64,000 nt of DNA from Caenispirillum salinarum AK4 (GTDB taxonomy: Bacteria > Pseudomonadota > Alphaproteobacteria > Rhodospirillales > Rhodospirillaceae), in contig NZ_ANHY01000006.1 of NCBI RefSeq assembly GCF_000315795.1, forward strand, positions 310,001 to 374,000. The letters are read 5' to 3'. The translations under genes and the position numbers were made by a program. Below the pieces are notes generated by a model. That model saw nothing but the letters and a program-made list of their open reading frames with translations. It was not told where the DNA came from and ran no database searches. Shown in pieces: positions 53,888 through 63,067 of this stretch (its first letter is position 1; every line of letters starts with the position of its first letter).

Positions 53888-55387
53888 ATGAACATGGTCA
53901 GCAGCATCCCGCAGAACACCGACCCCTTCGCGCTCGCCAAGGAGCTGTCGGGCTTCCACCTGATCGACGGCGAGATGGTCAAGGCCGTCTCCGGCAAGAC
54001 CTTCGACGTGGTCAACCCGGCCACCGGCGCCGTCATCGGCCAGGCCGCTGACGGCGACGAGGCCGACGTCGACCGCGCCGTGCAGTCCGCCGCCGCCGCG
54101 CAGAAGGCGTGGAAGAAGATGCCGGCCCGCGAGCGCGGCAAGCTGGTGGCCGAGTGCGGCCGCCGCCTGACCGAGCACGTGGAGGAACTGGCGCGCCTGA
54201 TCGCGCTGGAAACTGGCAAGGCCCTGCGCACGGAAAGCCGCGTGGAGGCCAACGTGCTGGCCGATGCCTTCGTGTTCTACGGCGGCCTGGCGAGCGAGCT
54301 GAAGGGCGAGAGCGTGCCCTTCAACCCCAACATGCTCACCGTCACCCAGCGCGAGCCCATCGGCGTGGTCGGCGCGATCATCCCGTGGAACGTGCCGCTG
54401 ATGCTGATGGCGCTGAAGATCGCGCCGGCGCTGGTGGCGGGCAACACGGTGGTGGTGAAGTCGGCGGAAGAGGCGCCGCTGACCGTCCTGCGCGTCTGCC
54501 AGATCATGAACGAAGTGCTGCCCAAGGGCTGCTTCAACATCCTGTCGGGTTTCGGTCCGGAGTGCGGCGGCCCGCTGGTCGCGCACCCGAAGGTTGGCAA
54601 GGTGACCTTCACGGGCTCCGTCGAGACCGGCAAGATCGTCTCCAAGGCCGCTGCCGAGAAGCTGATCCCGGTGACGCTGGAACTGGGCGGCAAGAGCCCG
54701 ATGATCGTCTTCGCCGACGCCGACCTGGACAAGGCCGTGGCCGGCGCGGTCGCCGGCGTGCGCTTCACCCGCCAGGGCCAGAGCTGCACGGCGTCCAGCC
54801 GCATCTACGTGCACGAGAGCATCCACGACGAATTCGTGGCCAAGCTCAAGGCCAAGGCCGACGCCATGAAGATGGGCGACCCGCTGGACGAGGAAACCGA
54901 CATCGGCACCATCGTCAGCCCCGACCAGATGGAGCGCGTGAAGGGCTACATCCAGAAGGGCATCGACGCCGGTGGCACGGCCAACCTGTGCTCCGCCCTG
55001 CCCGACGATCCGGCGCTGAAGAAGGGCCTGTACGTCCAGCCCGTCATCTTCACCGACATCTCGGCCGACGCGCCGCCGAGCCGCGAGGAAATCTTCGGCC
55101 CGGTCACCTGCGTCTTCAAGTTCACCGACTACGAACAGGTGATCGAGGCCGCCAACGACAGCGAGTTCGGCCTGGCCGCGACGGTCTGGACCAAGGACCT
55201 GCACACCGCCATGGACGCCACGCAGCGCCTGGAGGCCGGCTTCGTGCAGGTGAACCAGAACCTGGTGGTGCAGCCCAACCTGTCCTACGGCGGCATCAAG
55301 AAGTCCGGCATCGGCCGCGAGGCCTCGCTGGAGGCCATGCTGGAGCACTTCACCCACAAGAAGACCATCATCTTCAACATGGGATGA
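53888..55387 (+). CDS. NAD(P)-dependent aldehyde dehydrogenase
   Basis: A 499-residue member of the aldehyde dehydrogenase superfamily. The catalytic Cys is in RQGQSCTASSR and the general base Glu in LELGGKSPM; PWNVPLMLMALKIAPAL and FTGSVETGK are the coenzyme-binding parts. It is of the hydrolytic type, not the CoA-acylating MmsA type, so it does not complete the valine pathway. Substrate unknown. It lies 77 bases after the GntR gene on the same strand. AAGAGG precedes the ATG. Confidence 0.88.
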   Translation: MNMVSSIPQNTDPFALAKELSGFHLIDGEMVKAVSGKTFDVVNPATGAVIGQAADGDEADVDRAVQSAAAAQKAWKKMPARERGKLVAECGRRLTEHVEELARLIALETGKALRTESRVEANVLADAFVFYGGLASELKGESVPFNPNMLTVTQREPIGVVGAIIPWNVPLMLMALKIAPALVAGNTVVVKSAEEAPLTVLRVCQIMNEVLPKGCFNILSGFGPECGGPLVAHPKVGKVTFTGSVETGKIVSKAAAEKLIPVTLELGGKSPMIVFADADLDKAVAGAVAGVRFTRQGQSCTASSRIYVHESIHDEFVAKLKAKADAMKMGDPLDEETDIGTIVSPDQMERVKGYIQKGIDAGGTANLCSALPDDPALKKGLYVQPVIFTDISADAPPSREEIFGPVTCVFKFTDYEQVIEAANDSEFGLAATVWTKDLHTAMDATQRLEAGFVQVNQNLVVQPNLSYGGIKKSGIGREASLEAMLEHFTHKKTIIFNMG

Positions 55388-55430
55388 CGGCGACGGCCGC
55401 TTGAGCGGGCGGCCCGATGATACAAGATAG

Positions 55431-55463
55431 AGGGGTGCCGGTTCACCGACCGGCGCCCCTTTC
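55431..55463 (+). terminator. Terminator after the aldehyde dehydrogenase gene
   Basis: AGGGGTGCCGGT (55431-55442) / ACCGGCGCCCCT (55449-55460) with one G-T pair, followed by TTC. It lies just before the acylase start. Confidence 0.65.
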
Positions 55464-55474
55464 GCTTGCCGGGA

Positions 55475-57847
55475 ATGGACATGGCCATCCACCGCCGCCT
55501 GCGCCTGCACCACTGGATCACCGCTCTGCTGCTCGTGCTTCTGTCGCTGGTCATCCTGGCGATGCTGGGGGCGTGGCTTCTGTTGCACGGCAACCTGCCG
55601 CGCACGACGGGTGCGCTCGACCTGCCGGCCCTGGACGCGCCGGTGGAGGTGGCGCGCGATGCCCACGGCATCCCCACCATTCGGGCCGGGAGCACCCGCG
55701 ACGCATACCTGGCGCTGGGCTTCGTGCACGCCCAGGACCGCTTTCAGCAGATGGAATTCATGCGCCGCCTGGGAGAGGGACGCCTGGCGGAGGTGATCGG
55801 CGAGGGCGCGGTCGGCATGGACCGCTGGAGCCGCACCCTCGGCCTGCACCGGCGCGCGCAGCAAAGCTATCGGGCCCTGGGCGACGAGGCCCGGGCTGCG
55901 CTGGACGCCTACGCCGCCGGGGTGAATGCCTGGCTGCGGCGCCGCGACTCGTGGCTGCCGCCGCCGCTCACGCTGCTCGACGTCCGGCCCGACCCCTGGA
56001 CGCCCGCCGACAGCCTGGTGTGGCAGCGCCTCATGGCCTTCCGCCTGGCCGGCAATTGGCAGGACGAGGCCGCCCGGGCGCGGCTGCTGGATGCCGGCCT
56101 GCCGCCGGAGCGGGTTGCCGACCTGTGGCACGAGACGCAGGGCGTGACGGTTTCCGAACCCGTCACCATGCCGCAGCCGGTGCGCGAGGCCGCCCTGCCC
56201 CCGGCCCCTCCGGCCGCGCTGGCGGCGACGCTGGCCTCGAACGCCTGGACCGTGGCGCCGGCGCGCTCGGCCACGGGCGGGGCGCTGCTCGCCAACGATC
56301 CGCACCTGGGCTACCAGACGCCCATCCTGTGGTATCTGGCACGGCTGGAGACCCCGGATTGGCAGGTTTCCGGCGCAACCGTGCCGGGCGTTCCCTTCCA
56401 CCTGATCGGCCACAACGGCCGCATCGGCTGGGGCATCACCACCACCCACGCCGACACCAAGGATCTGTTCATCGAAACGGTCACCGGCGATGGCACCGCC
56501 TATCTTGCACCCGACGGCCCCCGCCCCTTCGAGACGCGGGAAGAGGTAATCGAGGTGCGCGGCGGCGAACCGGTGACCTTCACGGTGCGCGAAACCCGCC
56601 ACGGCCCCGTCGTGACCGACCTGCGCGGCATGGCGGGCGTCGCCGGCGGGACGGACGTCGTCGCGCTCGCGGCCACCGGACTGATGGAAGGGGACCGCAC
56701 GGCCGAGGCCATCATGCGCCTCAACCGCGCCGGCAACCGGGCTGAATTCCTGGAGGCCATGCGCCTGTTCCACGCCCCCATGCAGAACGTCTTCTTCGCC
56801 GCCACCGACGGCGACACCGGCTTCATCAGCGCCGGCCGGGTGCCTGTGCGCAAGGCGGGCGACGGACGGGTGCCGGTGCCAGGCGCCGGCGGCTCCCACG
56901 ACTGGACGGGCTTCGTGCCCTTCGAGGACCTGCCCCAGGCCTTCGCCCCGGCGTCCGGCACGCTGCTGAACGCCAACAACCGGGTGGTCGGCGACGGCTA
57001 CCCCCACCTCATCACCGCCCACTGGCCGCCGCCCTGGCGGGCCCTGCGCGGCGAGGCATTGCTCGCCGGTCGCGAGGCGCACACGGTTGCCGACATGATC
57101 GCCATGCAGCACGACATGCGCTCGACCATGGCGGAAACGCTGGTGCCGGTGCTGCTGGGTGCGCTGCCCGCCTCGCCCGACACCGCCGAGGCCCGGCGCC
57201 GTCTTGAGGCCTGGGACGGCACCATGGACCCGGACCGGCCGGAGCCGCTGATCCTGTCTGCGTGGCTGCCCCGGATCGAAAAGGCCCTGACGGCGGATGA
57301 ACTGGGCGACCGTGCCGGCGATTGGCGGGAGAACGGCGAGCGCTTCATCGCCGCCGTCGTGTCGTCGCGTGACACCTGGTGGTGCGACAGAAAAGACACT
57401 GGCGCGTCAGAGACTTGCGGCGATATCCTCGACCTTTCCCTCAGCGACGCGCTGACCGATCTGCGCGCCCGTCACGGCGAGGACATGGATGGCTGGCGGT
57501 GGGGCGACGTCCACGAGGCGGCACTGGACAACCGGTTGTACGGGCGTATTCCGCTCATTGGCGGCTGGTTCAACCTGCGGCCGGAGGTGGGCGGCGGAAA
57601 CCACACGCTGCTGCGGGCCGGCTACTGGAACGGCGGCGAGAGCGGCCGATTCGACGCCGTGCACGGCGCAGGGCTGCGCATGGTGCTCGACATGGCCGAT
57701 CCCGGCGCGTCACGCTTCATCATCGCGACCGGTCAGTCGGAAAACCCGCTTTCCGATCATTATGCCGACCAGATGCCGCTTTGGTCGCGCGGCGCGACAC
57801 TGACGCTGGACGGCGAACCGGCTTCCGTGCTTCGCTTGGAGCCATGA
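55475..57847 (+). CDS. Penicillin acylase family (S45) hydrolase
   Basis: A 790-residue Ntn-hydrolase. An N-terminal membrane anchor or signal (ITALLLVLLSLVILAMLGAWLL) is followed by the alpha chain (HGIPTIRAGS, GFVHAQDRFQQMEFMRR), a spacer and the autocatalytic cleavage point before Ser255 in LASNAWTV, the nucleophile of the beta chain. The Asn in NANNR and GGNHTLLRAGYW near the end are family-typical. Such enzymes cleave acyl amides (penicillins, acyl-homoserine lactones, cyclic lipopeptides). The ATG at 55475 is chosen; ATG 55481 with GGGA upstream is equally possible. Its stop overlaps the ilvA start. Confidence 0.88.
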   Translation: MDMAIHRRLRLHHWITALLLVLLSLVILAMLGAWLLLHGNLPRTTGALDLPALDAPVEVARDAHGIPTIRAGSTRDAYLALGFVHAQDRFQQMEFMRRLGEGRLAEVIGEGAVGMDRWSRTLGLHRRAQQSYRALGDEARAALDAYAAGVNAWLRRRDSWLPPPLTLLDVRPDPWTPADSLVWQRLMAFRLAGNWQDEAARARLLDAGLPPERVADLWHETQGVTVSEPVTMPQPVREAALPPAPPAALAATLASNAWTVAPARSATGGALLANDPHLGYQTPILWYLARLETPDWQVSGATVPGVPFHLIGHNGRIGWGITTTHADTKDLFIETVTGDGTAYLAPDGPRPFETREEVIEVRGGEPVTFTVRETRHGPVVTDLRGMAGVAGGTDVVALAATGLMEGDRTAEAIMRLNRAGNRAEFLEAMRLFHAPMQNVFFAATDGDTGFISAGRVPVRKAGDGRVPVPGAGGSHDWTGFVPFEDLPQAFAPASGTLLNANNRVVGDGYPHLITAHWPPPWRALRGEALLAGREAHTVADMIAMQHDMRSTMAETLVPVLLGALPASPDTAEARRRLEAWDGTMDPDRPEPLILSAWLPRIEKALTADELGDRAGDWRENGERFIAAVVSSRDTWWCDRKDTGASETCGDILDLSLSDALTDLRARHGEDMDGWRWGDVHEAALDNRLYGRIPLIGGWFNLRPEVGGGNHTLLRAGYWNGGESGRFDAVHGAGLRMVLDMADPGASRFIIATGQSENPLSDHYADQMPLWSRGATLTLDGEPASVLRLEP

Positions 57848-59151
57848 CCGCGAAAAAAACCCCAGACCCCGCTCAGGCTCCCGACCCGACGGAGCTTCCC
57901 GACGCCGTCCGCATGCCCGTCGCCGCCGCTGACGTGACGCTTGACGACATCCGCGCCGCCGCCCGGCAACTGGCCGGCACCATCGTGCGCACGCCGATGG
58001 TCGACAGTATGTCGTTGTCGCGCCTGTTCAAGAGCGACCTGGTTCTCAAGCTGGAGAACACCCAGGTCACCGGCTCCTTCAAGGCGCGCGGCGCCCTCAT
58101 CAAGATGCTGACCCTGCCCGATGAGCAGCGCCGCCGCGGCATCGTCGCCATGTCGGCGGGCAACCACGCCCAGGGCGTGTCCTACCACGCCGGCCGCCTG
58201 GGCATTCCGGCGACCATCGTCATGCCCGAGGGCACGCCCTTCACCAAGGTGCGCCTGACCGAGCAGTGGGGCGCGAAGGTTGAACTGGTGGGCGAGACCC
58301 TTGAGGCCTCGCGCGAGCACGCCGACCGCCTGGCCGCCGAGCACGGCCTCGCCTTCGTCCATCCGTACGACGATCCCGCCATCGTGGCCGGACAGGGCAC
58401 GGTCGGCCTGGAAATGATGGAGGACCGGCCGGACGTCGACGACATCATCGTGCCCATCGGCGGCGGCGGCCTCATGTCCGGCGTGGCGACGGCGGTCAAG
58501 GCGATGAACCCGGGTGTGCGCATCATCGGCGTGCAGGTGGCGGCCTATGCCGGCTATGCCATGCACCGCATGGGCGGCATGCCGCCGGCCGGCGGGCAGA
58601 CGCTGGCCGAGGGCATCGCCGTGAAGAGCCCGGGCGGTTTCACCACACCCATTCTCGACCGTTTGGTGGACGAGTTGGTGGTGGTCGACGAGCCGGCGCT
58701 GGAACGGGCGGTCCAGTTGCTCATGGAGGAACAGCACGTGGTGGCCGAGGGCGCCGGGGCCGCCCCGCTGGCCGCGGTCATCTCCCGGCCCGACATGTTC
58801 GAGGGGCGGCGGGCCGCCCTGACCATCTGCGGCGGCAACATCGACAGCCAGTTGCTGGCGTCGATCCTGCTGCGCGGCATGGCTCGGGCGGGACGCATGG
58901 TCAAACTGCGCGTGGAAATTCCCGACCGCCCTGGCGTGCTGTCCAAGGTGGCCGCGATCATCGGCCAGGGCGGCGGCAACATCATCGAGATCTACCACCA
59001 CCGCCTGTTCCTGGACGTGCCGCTCAAGCGCACCGATGTCGATGCCGTCATCGAGGCCACCGACGCCCCGCACGTCCACCGCATCATCGAGGCGCTGAAC
59101 GACGCGGGCTTCCGCACCAGGCTGCTCAGCACCATGGGCCAGGAAAGCTGA
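57844..59151 (+). CDS. ilvA: Threonine ammonia-lyase with ACT domain
   Basis: A 435-residue PLP enzyme. PLP lysine in TGSFKARGALIKM, phosphate loop GGGGLMSGVA, and a C-terminal ACT domain of about 75 residues (LRVEIPDRPGVLSKVAAIIG). It deaminates threonine to 2-oxobutyrate for isoleucine synthesis; the single ACT is the form between the catabolic TdcB and the two-ACT E. coli IlvA. The start ATG overlaps the acylase stop (ATGA). A long terminator follows. Confidence 0.9.
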   Translation: MTAKKTPDPAQAPDPTELPDAVRMPVAAADVTLDDIRAAARQLAGTIVRTPMVDSMSLSRLFKSDLVLKLENTQVTGSFKARGALIKMLTLPDEQRRRGIVAMSAGNHAQGVSYHAGRLGIPATIVMPEGTPFTKVRLTEQWGAKVELVGETLEASREHADRLAAEHGLAFVHPYDDPAIVAGQGTVGLEMMEDRPDVDDIIVPIGGGGLMSGVATAVKAMNPGVRIIGVQVAAYAGYAMHRMGGMPPAGGQTLAEGIAVKSPGGFTTPILDRLVDELVVVDEPALERAVQLLMEEQHVVAEGAGAAPLAAVISRPDMFEGRRAALTICGGNIDSQLLASILLRGMARAGRMVKLRVEIPDRPGVLSKVAAIIGQGGGNIIEIYHHRLFLDVPLKRTDVDAVIEATDAPHVHRIIEALNDAGFRTRLLSTMGQES

Positions 59152-59188
59152 GACGCCCCGAGAGCGCCCTCCTGCTCGGATAAGCGAA

Positions 59189-59227
59189 CGGCCGGCCCCG
59201 CGGATGCGGGCGCCGGCCGATTTCTTT
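59189..59227 (+). terminator. Rho-independent terminator after ilvA
   Basis: Outer stem CGGCCGGC (59189-59196) / GCCGGCCG (59212-59219) with inner CCCGC/GCGGG, then ATTTCTTT. Confidence 0.8.
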
Positions 59228-59259
59228 GCGACCTTAACGGAACCTTAGGTGGGAAGGCC

Positions 59260-59736
59260 TCAGGAATCGACCGTCGCGTAGGCACCGCGGAAGTACACCA
59301 GCGGCTGCCCGCCCGCCTGATAGTCCACACGCTCCACCTTGCCGATGAAAATCAAATGGTCGCCACCCTCGGCCACACTTTCGACCACGCAGTCCAGCAC
59401 GGCCAGAGAGTCGGGCAGCACCGGCGCGCCCGTGGTGCCCGGCGTGACGGCCAGACCTTCGAACTTGTCGTCACGACGGCTGGCGAAGCGGATGGAAACC
59501 TCGCGCTGGTCCTCGCGCAGAACATTGACGCTGAATCCGCCGTCGCGGAAGGCGTCGATGTTGCGCGTGTTGCGATCCAGGCAGAACAGCACAAGCGGTG
59601 GATGCAGCGACAGCGACGTGAACGAGCTGACTGTGACGCCGACCGGTCGTCCCGCCGCGTCGGTTGTCGTCACGACGGCCACGCCGCTGGGAAAGCAGCC
59701 AAGCGCCTTGCGAAAGGAACGTTCGTCGATGCTCAT
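59260..59736 (-). CDS. Flavin reductase-like FMN-binding protein
   Basis: A 158-residue split-barrel flavin reductase. FRKALGCFPSGVAVVTT, GVTVSSFTSLSLHPPLVLFCL and HLIFIGKVERVDY are the family motifs (HpaC/NtaB type). Such enzymes supply reduced FMN/FAD to a partner monooxygenase; no monooxygenase gene is in the window. The ATG at 59736 has AAGGGAAGG upstream. Converges on ilvA. Confidence 0.85.
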   Translation of the reverse strand: MSIDERSFRKALGCFPSGVAVVTTTDAAGRPVGVTVSSFTSLSLHPPLVLFCLDRNTRNIDAFRDGGFSVNVLREDQREVSIRFASRRDDKFEGLAVTPGTTGAPVLPDSLAVLDCVVESVAEGGDHLIFIGKVERVDYQAGGQPLVYFRGAYATVDS

Positions 59737-59891
59737 GAAGCGCCTTCCCTTGAGACCTGTCCACGGCGGCCGGCCCAGGGCTCGGCGGCCCGCCGGCGGG
59801 ATGGACCTAGCATGATTGCGCAAGCCGCGCAAAGGTGAGATTTCCTTACACCTTCGGCGGATGATGCTTCCCTTTCGATACCCCCCGTCGC

Positions 59892-59897
59892 TATAAT
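59892..59897 (+). promoter_or_regulatory. -10 element upstream of motA
   Basis: A perfect TATAAT about 112 bases before the motA start; the -35 side is poor (TTCCCT near 59868). The leader that follows contains the perfect 14-base palindrome GAAAAAGCTTTTTC (59937-59950). No sigma28-type box is evident. Confidence 0.4.
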
Positions 59898-60008
59898 CCC
59901 CGCCGCGCATCGGGTCCTTCGGTCAAAAGACTGTAAGAAAAAGCTTTTTCGTCGCGGTCGCGATGCGGGCAGAAGCCTCGAAGATGTGAACGTCGCCAGG
60001 ACACCAGA

Positions 60009-60869
60009 ATGCTTATCATCATCGGCTCGATAATCGTCACGGTCAGCGTGCTTGGCGGCTATGCCATGCACGGGGGCGACCTGGGCGTCCTGTGGCAGCC
60101 GTTCGAGTTCGTCATCATTTTCGGTGCGGCCATCGGCGCCTTCATCATCGGCACCCCGAAGTCCATCGCGGCGGACACGATCAAGGCGATCGGCCCGATG
60201 ATGAAGGGGCCGAAGTACAAGAAGGATGATTTCCTCGAGCTTCTGTCCATGCAGTATTCGGTCTTCAAGCTGGCGAAGACCAAGGGCGACCTGGCCCTGG
60301 AAAGCCACGTTGAAAAACCCGGCGACAGCCCGCTGTTCCAGCGCTTTCCCAAGTTCGCATCCGATCACCACAACCTCGCCTTCCTGTGCGACTACCTGCG
60401 CCTGCTGACGCTGGGCACCAACAACGCCCACGAGGTCGAGGCCATCATCGACGCCGAGATCGAGGCCCACCACCACCACAAGCACTCCATCTCCTCGGGC
60501 GTCATCACCATGGCCGATGGCATGCCGGCGCTGGGTATCGTCGCGGCCGTGCTGGGCGTCATCAACACCATGGGCTCGATCACCGAGCCGCCGGAGGTGC
60601 TGGGCAAGCTGATCGGCGCGGCACTGGTCGGCACCTTCTCGGGGGTGCTGTTCTCCTACGGCTTCTTCGCCCCCTACGGCCGTGCCATGGAAGCGGTGTT
60701 CGAGAACGAGACGCTGTACCTGAACTGCATGAAGGCGGGCCTGCTGGCCCACATGCAGGGCTACGCGCCGCAGGTCTCCATCGAATTCGCCCGCAAGATC
60801 CTGCCCGACCACCTGCGTCCCACCTTCCAGGAACTGGAAGAGACCGTCACCAACCTGCCCAGCGAGTAA
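60009..60869 (+). CDS. motA: Flagellar motor stator protein MotA
   Basis: A 286-residue inner-membrane stator subunit with four helices. Family marks are the N-terminal LIIIGSIIVTVSVLGGYAMHGG, the cytoplasmic loop with LCDYLRLLTLGT, and the late helices DGMPALGIVAAVLGVINTM and LVGTFSGVLFSYGFFAP, plus charged residues contacting FliG. It forms the ion channel with MotB, encoded 44 bases downstream. Other flagellar genes are not in the window. Confidence 0.95.
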   Translation: MLIIIGSIIVTVSVLGGYAMHGGDLGVLWQPFEFVIIFGAAIGAFIIGTPKSIAADTIKAIGPMMKGPKYKKDDFLELLSMQYSVFKLAKTKGDLALESHVEKPGDSPLFQRFPKFASDHHNLAFLCDYLRLLTLGTNNAHEVEAIIDAEIEAHHHHKHSISSGVITMADGMPALGIVAAVLGVINTMGSITEPPEVLGKLIGAALVGTFSGVLFSYGFFAPYGRAMEAVFENETLYLNCMKAGLLAHMQGYAPQVSIEFARKILPDHLRPTFQELEETVTNLPSE

Positions 60870-60913
60870 TCGAGCAACCGGCCGGCCGGCCGGTGAAAGG
60901 TTGAGAGGCCGCC

Positions 60914-61888
60914 ATGGCGGAACAGAACGTCACGATCATCAAACGGGTCAAGAAGGGCGGCGCCGCGCACCATGGCGGCGCCTGGAAGGTGGCCTACGCC
61001 GACTTCGTGACCGCCATGATGGCGTTCTTCCTGCTGCTGTGGCTGCTCAACGCGGTGACCGAGGAGCAGCTTCAAGGCATCTCCAACTACTTCAACCCGG
61101 CGACCGTGTCGCAGAACCCGTCGGGCGCCGGCGGCATGCTGGGGGGCCAGGTCATCGGCGAAGGCGCGAGCCAGAGCAACACCGGCTCGCCCATCGAACT
61201 TACCCTGCCGCCGCCGACCATCGGACAGGGCGGCGAGGACTTCACTGACCCCAAGGAGGGACTGACCGAGCAGGACGTGGACGAAACCGCCTCGGGCCGC
61301 CGCGGCACCGACATGGACGCCGAAGCCGAGCGCGAGGCCGAGCGTCTGGAGGCCCAGGCCGACCGCGTCGCCGACGAATTGCGCGCCGCCATGCAGTCGG
61401 TGCCCAGCCTGGCGAAGCTTGCGCCCAACCTCATGGTCGACCAGACGCCCGACGGCCTGCGCATCCAGATCGTCGACAACGAGGGCAACAGCATGTACCC
61501 GGCCGGCAGCGCCGCCATGTTCCCGCAGACCCGGCAGTTGCTGACCCTCGTCGCGGGCCTCATCCAGGAGGTGCCGCAACAGATCGCCATTGACGGCCAC
61601 ACCGACGGCACGCCCTTTGCCGACGACACCGGCTACGGCAATTGGGAACTGTCGGCCGACCGCGCGCTGGCCGCCCGGCGCGTGCTGCAGGAGGCCGGCA
61701 TTTCCGACGATCAGATCAACCGCGTGACCGGCAAGGCGTCGTCGGAGCTGCTGGTGGAGGGCAATCCGACCAGCCCCCGCAACCGCCGCATCAGCATCAC
61801 GCTTCTGCGCGACAAGCCGATCGAGGACGAAGCAGAAGAGCAGGAAGGCCCCCGCCGCCTGCCCAGCATCATCCGCGGCGGCCCCTGA
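60914..61888 (+). CDS. motB: Flagellar motor stator protein MotB
   Basis: A 324-residue stator subunit anchoring the motor to peptidoglycan. The single transmembrane helix has the essential ion-binding Asp (YADFVTAMMAFFLLLWLL). A long acidic linker (DMDAEAEREAERLEAQ) leads to the OmpA-like domain (IAIDGHTDGTPF, NWELSADRALAARRVL, NRRISITLL). Paired with motA in one transcript; a hairpin-T-run follows. Confidence 0.95.
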   Translation: MAEQNVTIIKRVKKGGAAHHGGAWKVAYADFVTAMMAFFLLLWLLNAVTEEQLQGISNYFNPATVSQNPSGAGGMLGGQVIGEGASQSNTGSPIELTLPPPTIGQGGEDFTDPKEGLTEQDVDETASGRRGTDMDAEAEREAERLEAQADRVADELRAAMQSVPSLAKLAPNLMVDQTPDGLRIQIVDNEGNSMYPAGSAAMFPQTRQLLTLVAGLIQEVPQQIAIDGHTDGTPFADDTGYGNWELSADRALAARRVLQEAGISDDQINRVTGKASSELLVEGNPTSPRNRRISITLLRDKPIEDEAEEQEGPRRLPSIIRGGP

Positions 61889-61937
61889 CCCGCCGTCCGC
61901 CCGCCCTGCATTCCAAATGCGGCGTGCGTGGATCGTC

Positions 61938-61958
61938 CGGCGGGTACCTGCCGTTTTT
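61938..61958 (+). terminator. Rho-independent terminator after motB
   Basis: CGGCGG (61938-61943) / CTGCCG (61948-61953) with loop GTAC, followed by five T. The rest of the 242-bp gap before bpt shows no gene. Confidence 0.65.
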
Positions 61959-62130
61959 CCTCACGGAATGCGCCGACGCGCATTCCCGCCGCGAAGGGGT
62001 GGCGAGACGCCGCCCTTTGCCCCATAGTTGGAGGAAACAGCGCCCCACGGTGGCTGAGACGGCGGCGCCGGGATCGTCGCGAGCAGCACCCGTACGTCCC
62101 GTCCGGTGATGAAAGGAGCGGCAGGTCTCC

Positions 62131-62889
62131 ATGGTGATGGAACATCAGACGGTCAAAAGACCGCAATTCTTCTTCACGACGGCGCCCATGCCCTGCCCCT
62201 ACCTGCCGGGCCGCATGGAGCGCAAGATCGTCACCGAACTGAACCAGCCCGGCGCCGACGCCCTGCATGACGTCCTGTCCCGCGCCGGCTTCCGCCGCAG
62301 CCATTCGATCGCCTATGCCCCGGCCTGTTCGGGCTGCAACGCCTGCGTGCCGGTACGCATCGTGGCGGCCGAGTTCCGCATGACGCGCAATCAGCGCAAG
62401 GTGTGGAACGCCAACTGCCACCTGACGGTCAACCCCGCCCCGCCGCGTGCGACGGCCGAGCAGTATGCCCTGTTCTCGCGCTATCAGGCGGAGCGGCACA
62501 CGGGCAGCGACATGGCCCTGATGGGGTTCTACGACTATCGCTCCATGGTCGACGAAAGCCCCATCGACACAACGCTGCTGGAGTTCCGCGACGACTCGGG
62601 CGAGTTGAAGGCCGTTTGCCTGACCGACCGCATGAGCGACGGCCTGTCCGCCGTCTACAGCTTCTTCGACCCGCGGCTGCACAGGAAGTCGCTGGGCACG
62701 CACATGATCCTGTGGCTCGTGGAAGAGGCGCAGCGGCGCGGCCTGCCCTACGTCTACCTGGGCTACTGGATCCGCGAGAGCCGCAAGATGGCCTACAAGA
62801 TCCGTTTCCAGCCGCTGGAGGGCTTTACCAGCCAGGGCTGGCGGCGGATCGATGAAACGTTCGAGCCAGAGCGCCCGATCGGCCGTTAG
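62131..62889 (+). CDS. bpt: Arginyl/aspartate-glutamate leucyltransferase (Bpt/Ate family)
   Basis: A 252-residue aminoacyl-tRNA-protein transferase of the N-end rule pathway. It adds Leu (Bpt) or Arg (Ate) to proteins with N-terminal Asp or Glu, marking them for ClpAP. The Cys-rich N-terminal region (CPYLPGRMERKIV, CSGCNACVPVRI) and the C-terminal LGYWIRESRKMAYKIRFQPLEG are characteristic. AAGGAG lies 12 bases before ATG 62131; an ATG two codons later is also possible. Confidence 0.92.
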   Translation: MVMEHQTVKRPQFFFTTAPMPCPYLPGRMERKIVTELNQPGADALHDVLSRAGFRRSHSIAYAPACSGCNACVPVRIVAAEFRMTRNQRKVWNANCHLTVNPAPPRATAEQYALFSRYQAERHTGSDMALMGFYDYRSMVDESPIDTTLLEFRDDSGELKAVCLTDRMSDGLSAVYSFFDPRLHRKSLGTHMILWLVEEAQRRGLPYVYLGYWIRESRKMAYKIRFQPLEGFTSQGWRRIDETFEPERPIGR

Positions 62890-62908
62890 CCAAACCCGAC
62901 TCACGACG

Positions 62909-62936
62909 TTGCACATTCACCGAAATCGCTTATACT
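62909..62936 (+). promoter_or_regulatory. Predicted promoter of the TRAP binding-protein gene
   Basis: -35 TTGCAC (62909-62914), 16-base spacer, -10 TATACT (62931-62936), giving a leader of about 125 bases. Confidence 0.55.
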
Positions 62937-63067
62937 TCCGCAACTTGATTGCGGAGCCGCCTTCGCGTGTCTTGAACCACATGCATATGAAAACCATGTG
63001 GGCTGAACCGGGATTAACCGGATAGTTGCAACAATTGGTTCCGTCTATTCGACGAGAGGAAATGTCC

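Noticed and set aside
53888-55387. Calling the aldehyde dehydrogenase MmsA (valine pathway)
   Set aside because: The active-site context RQGQSCTASSR is of the hydrolytic class, and the gene is not in the valine operon.
53807-57112. An 1101-codon minus-strand frame opposite the aldehyde dehydrogenase and acylase
   Set aside because: Arg/Gly/His-rich antisense translation; both plus-strand genes have complete catalytic motifs.
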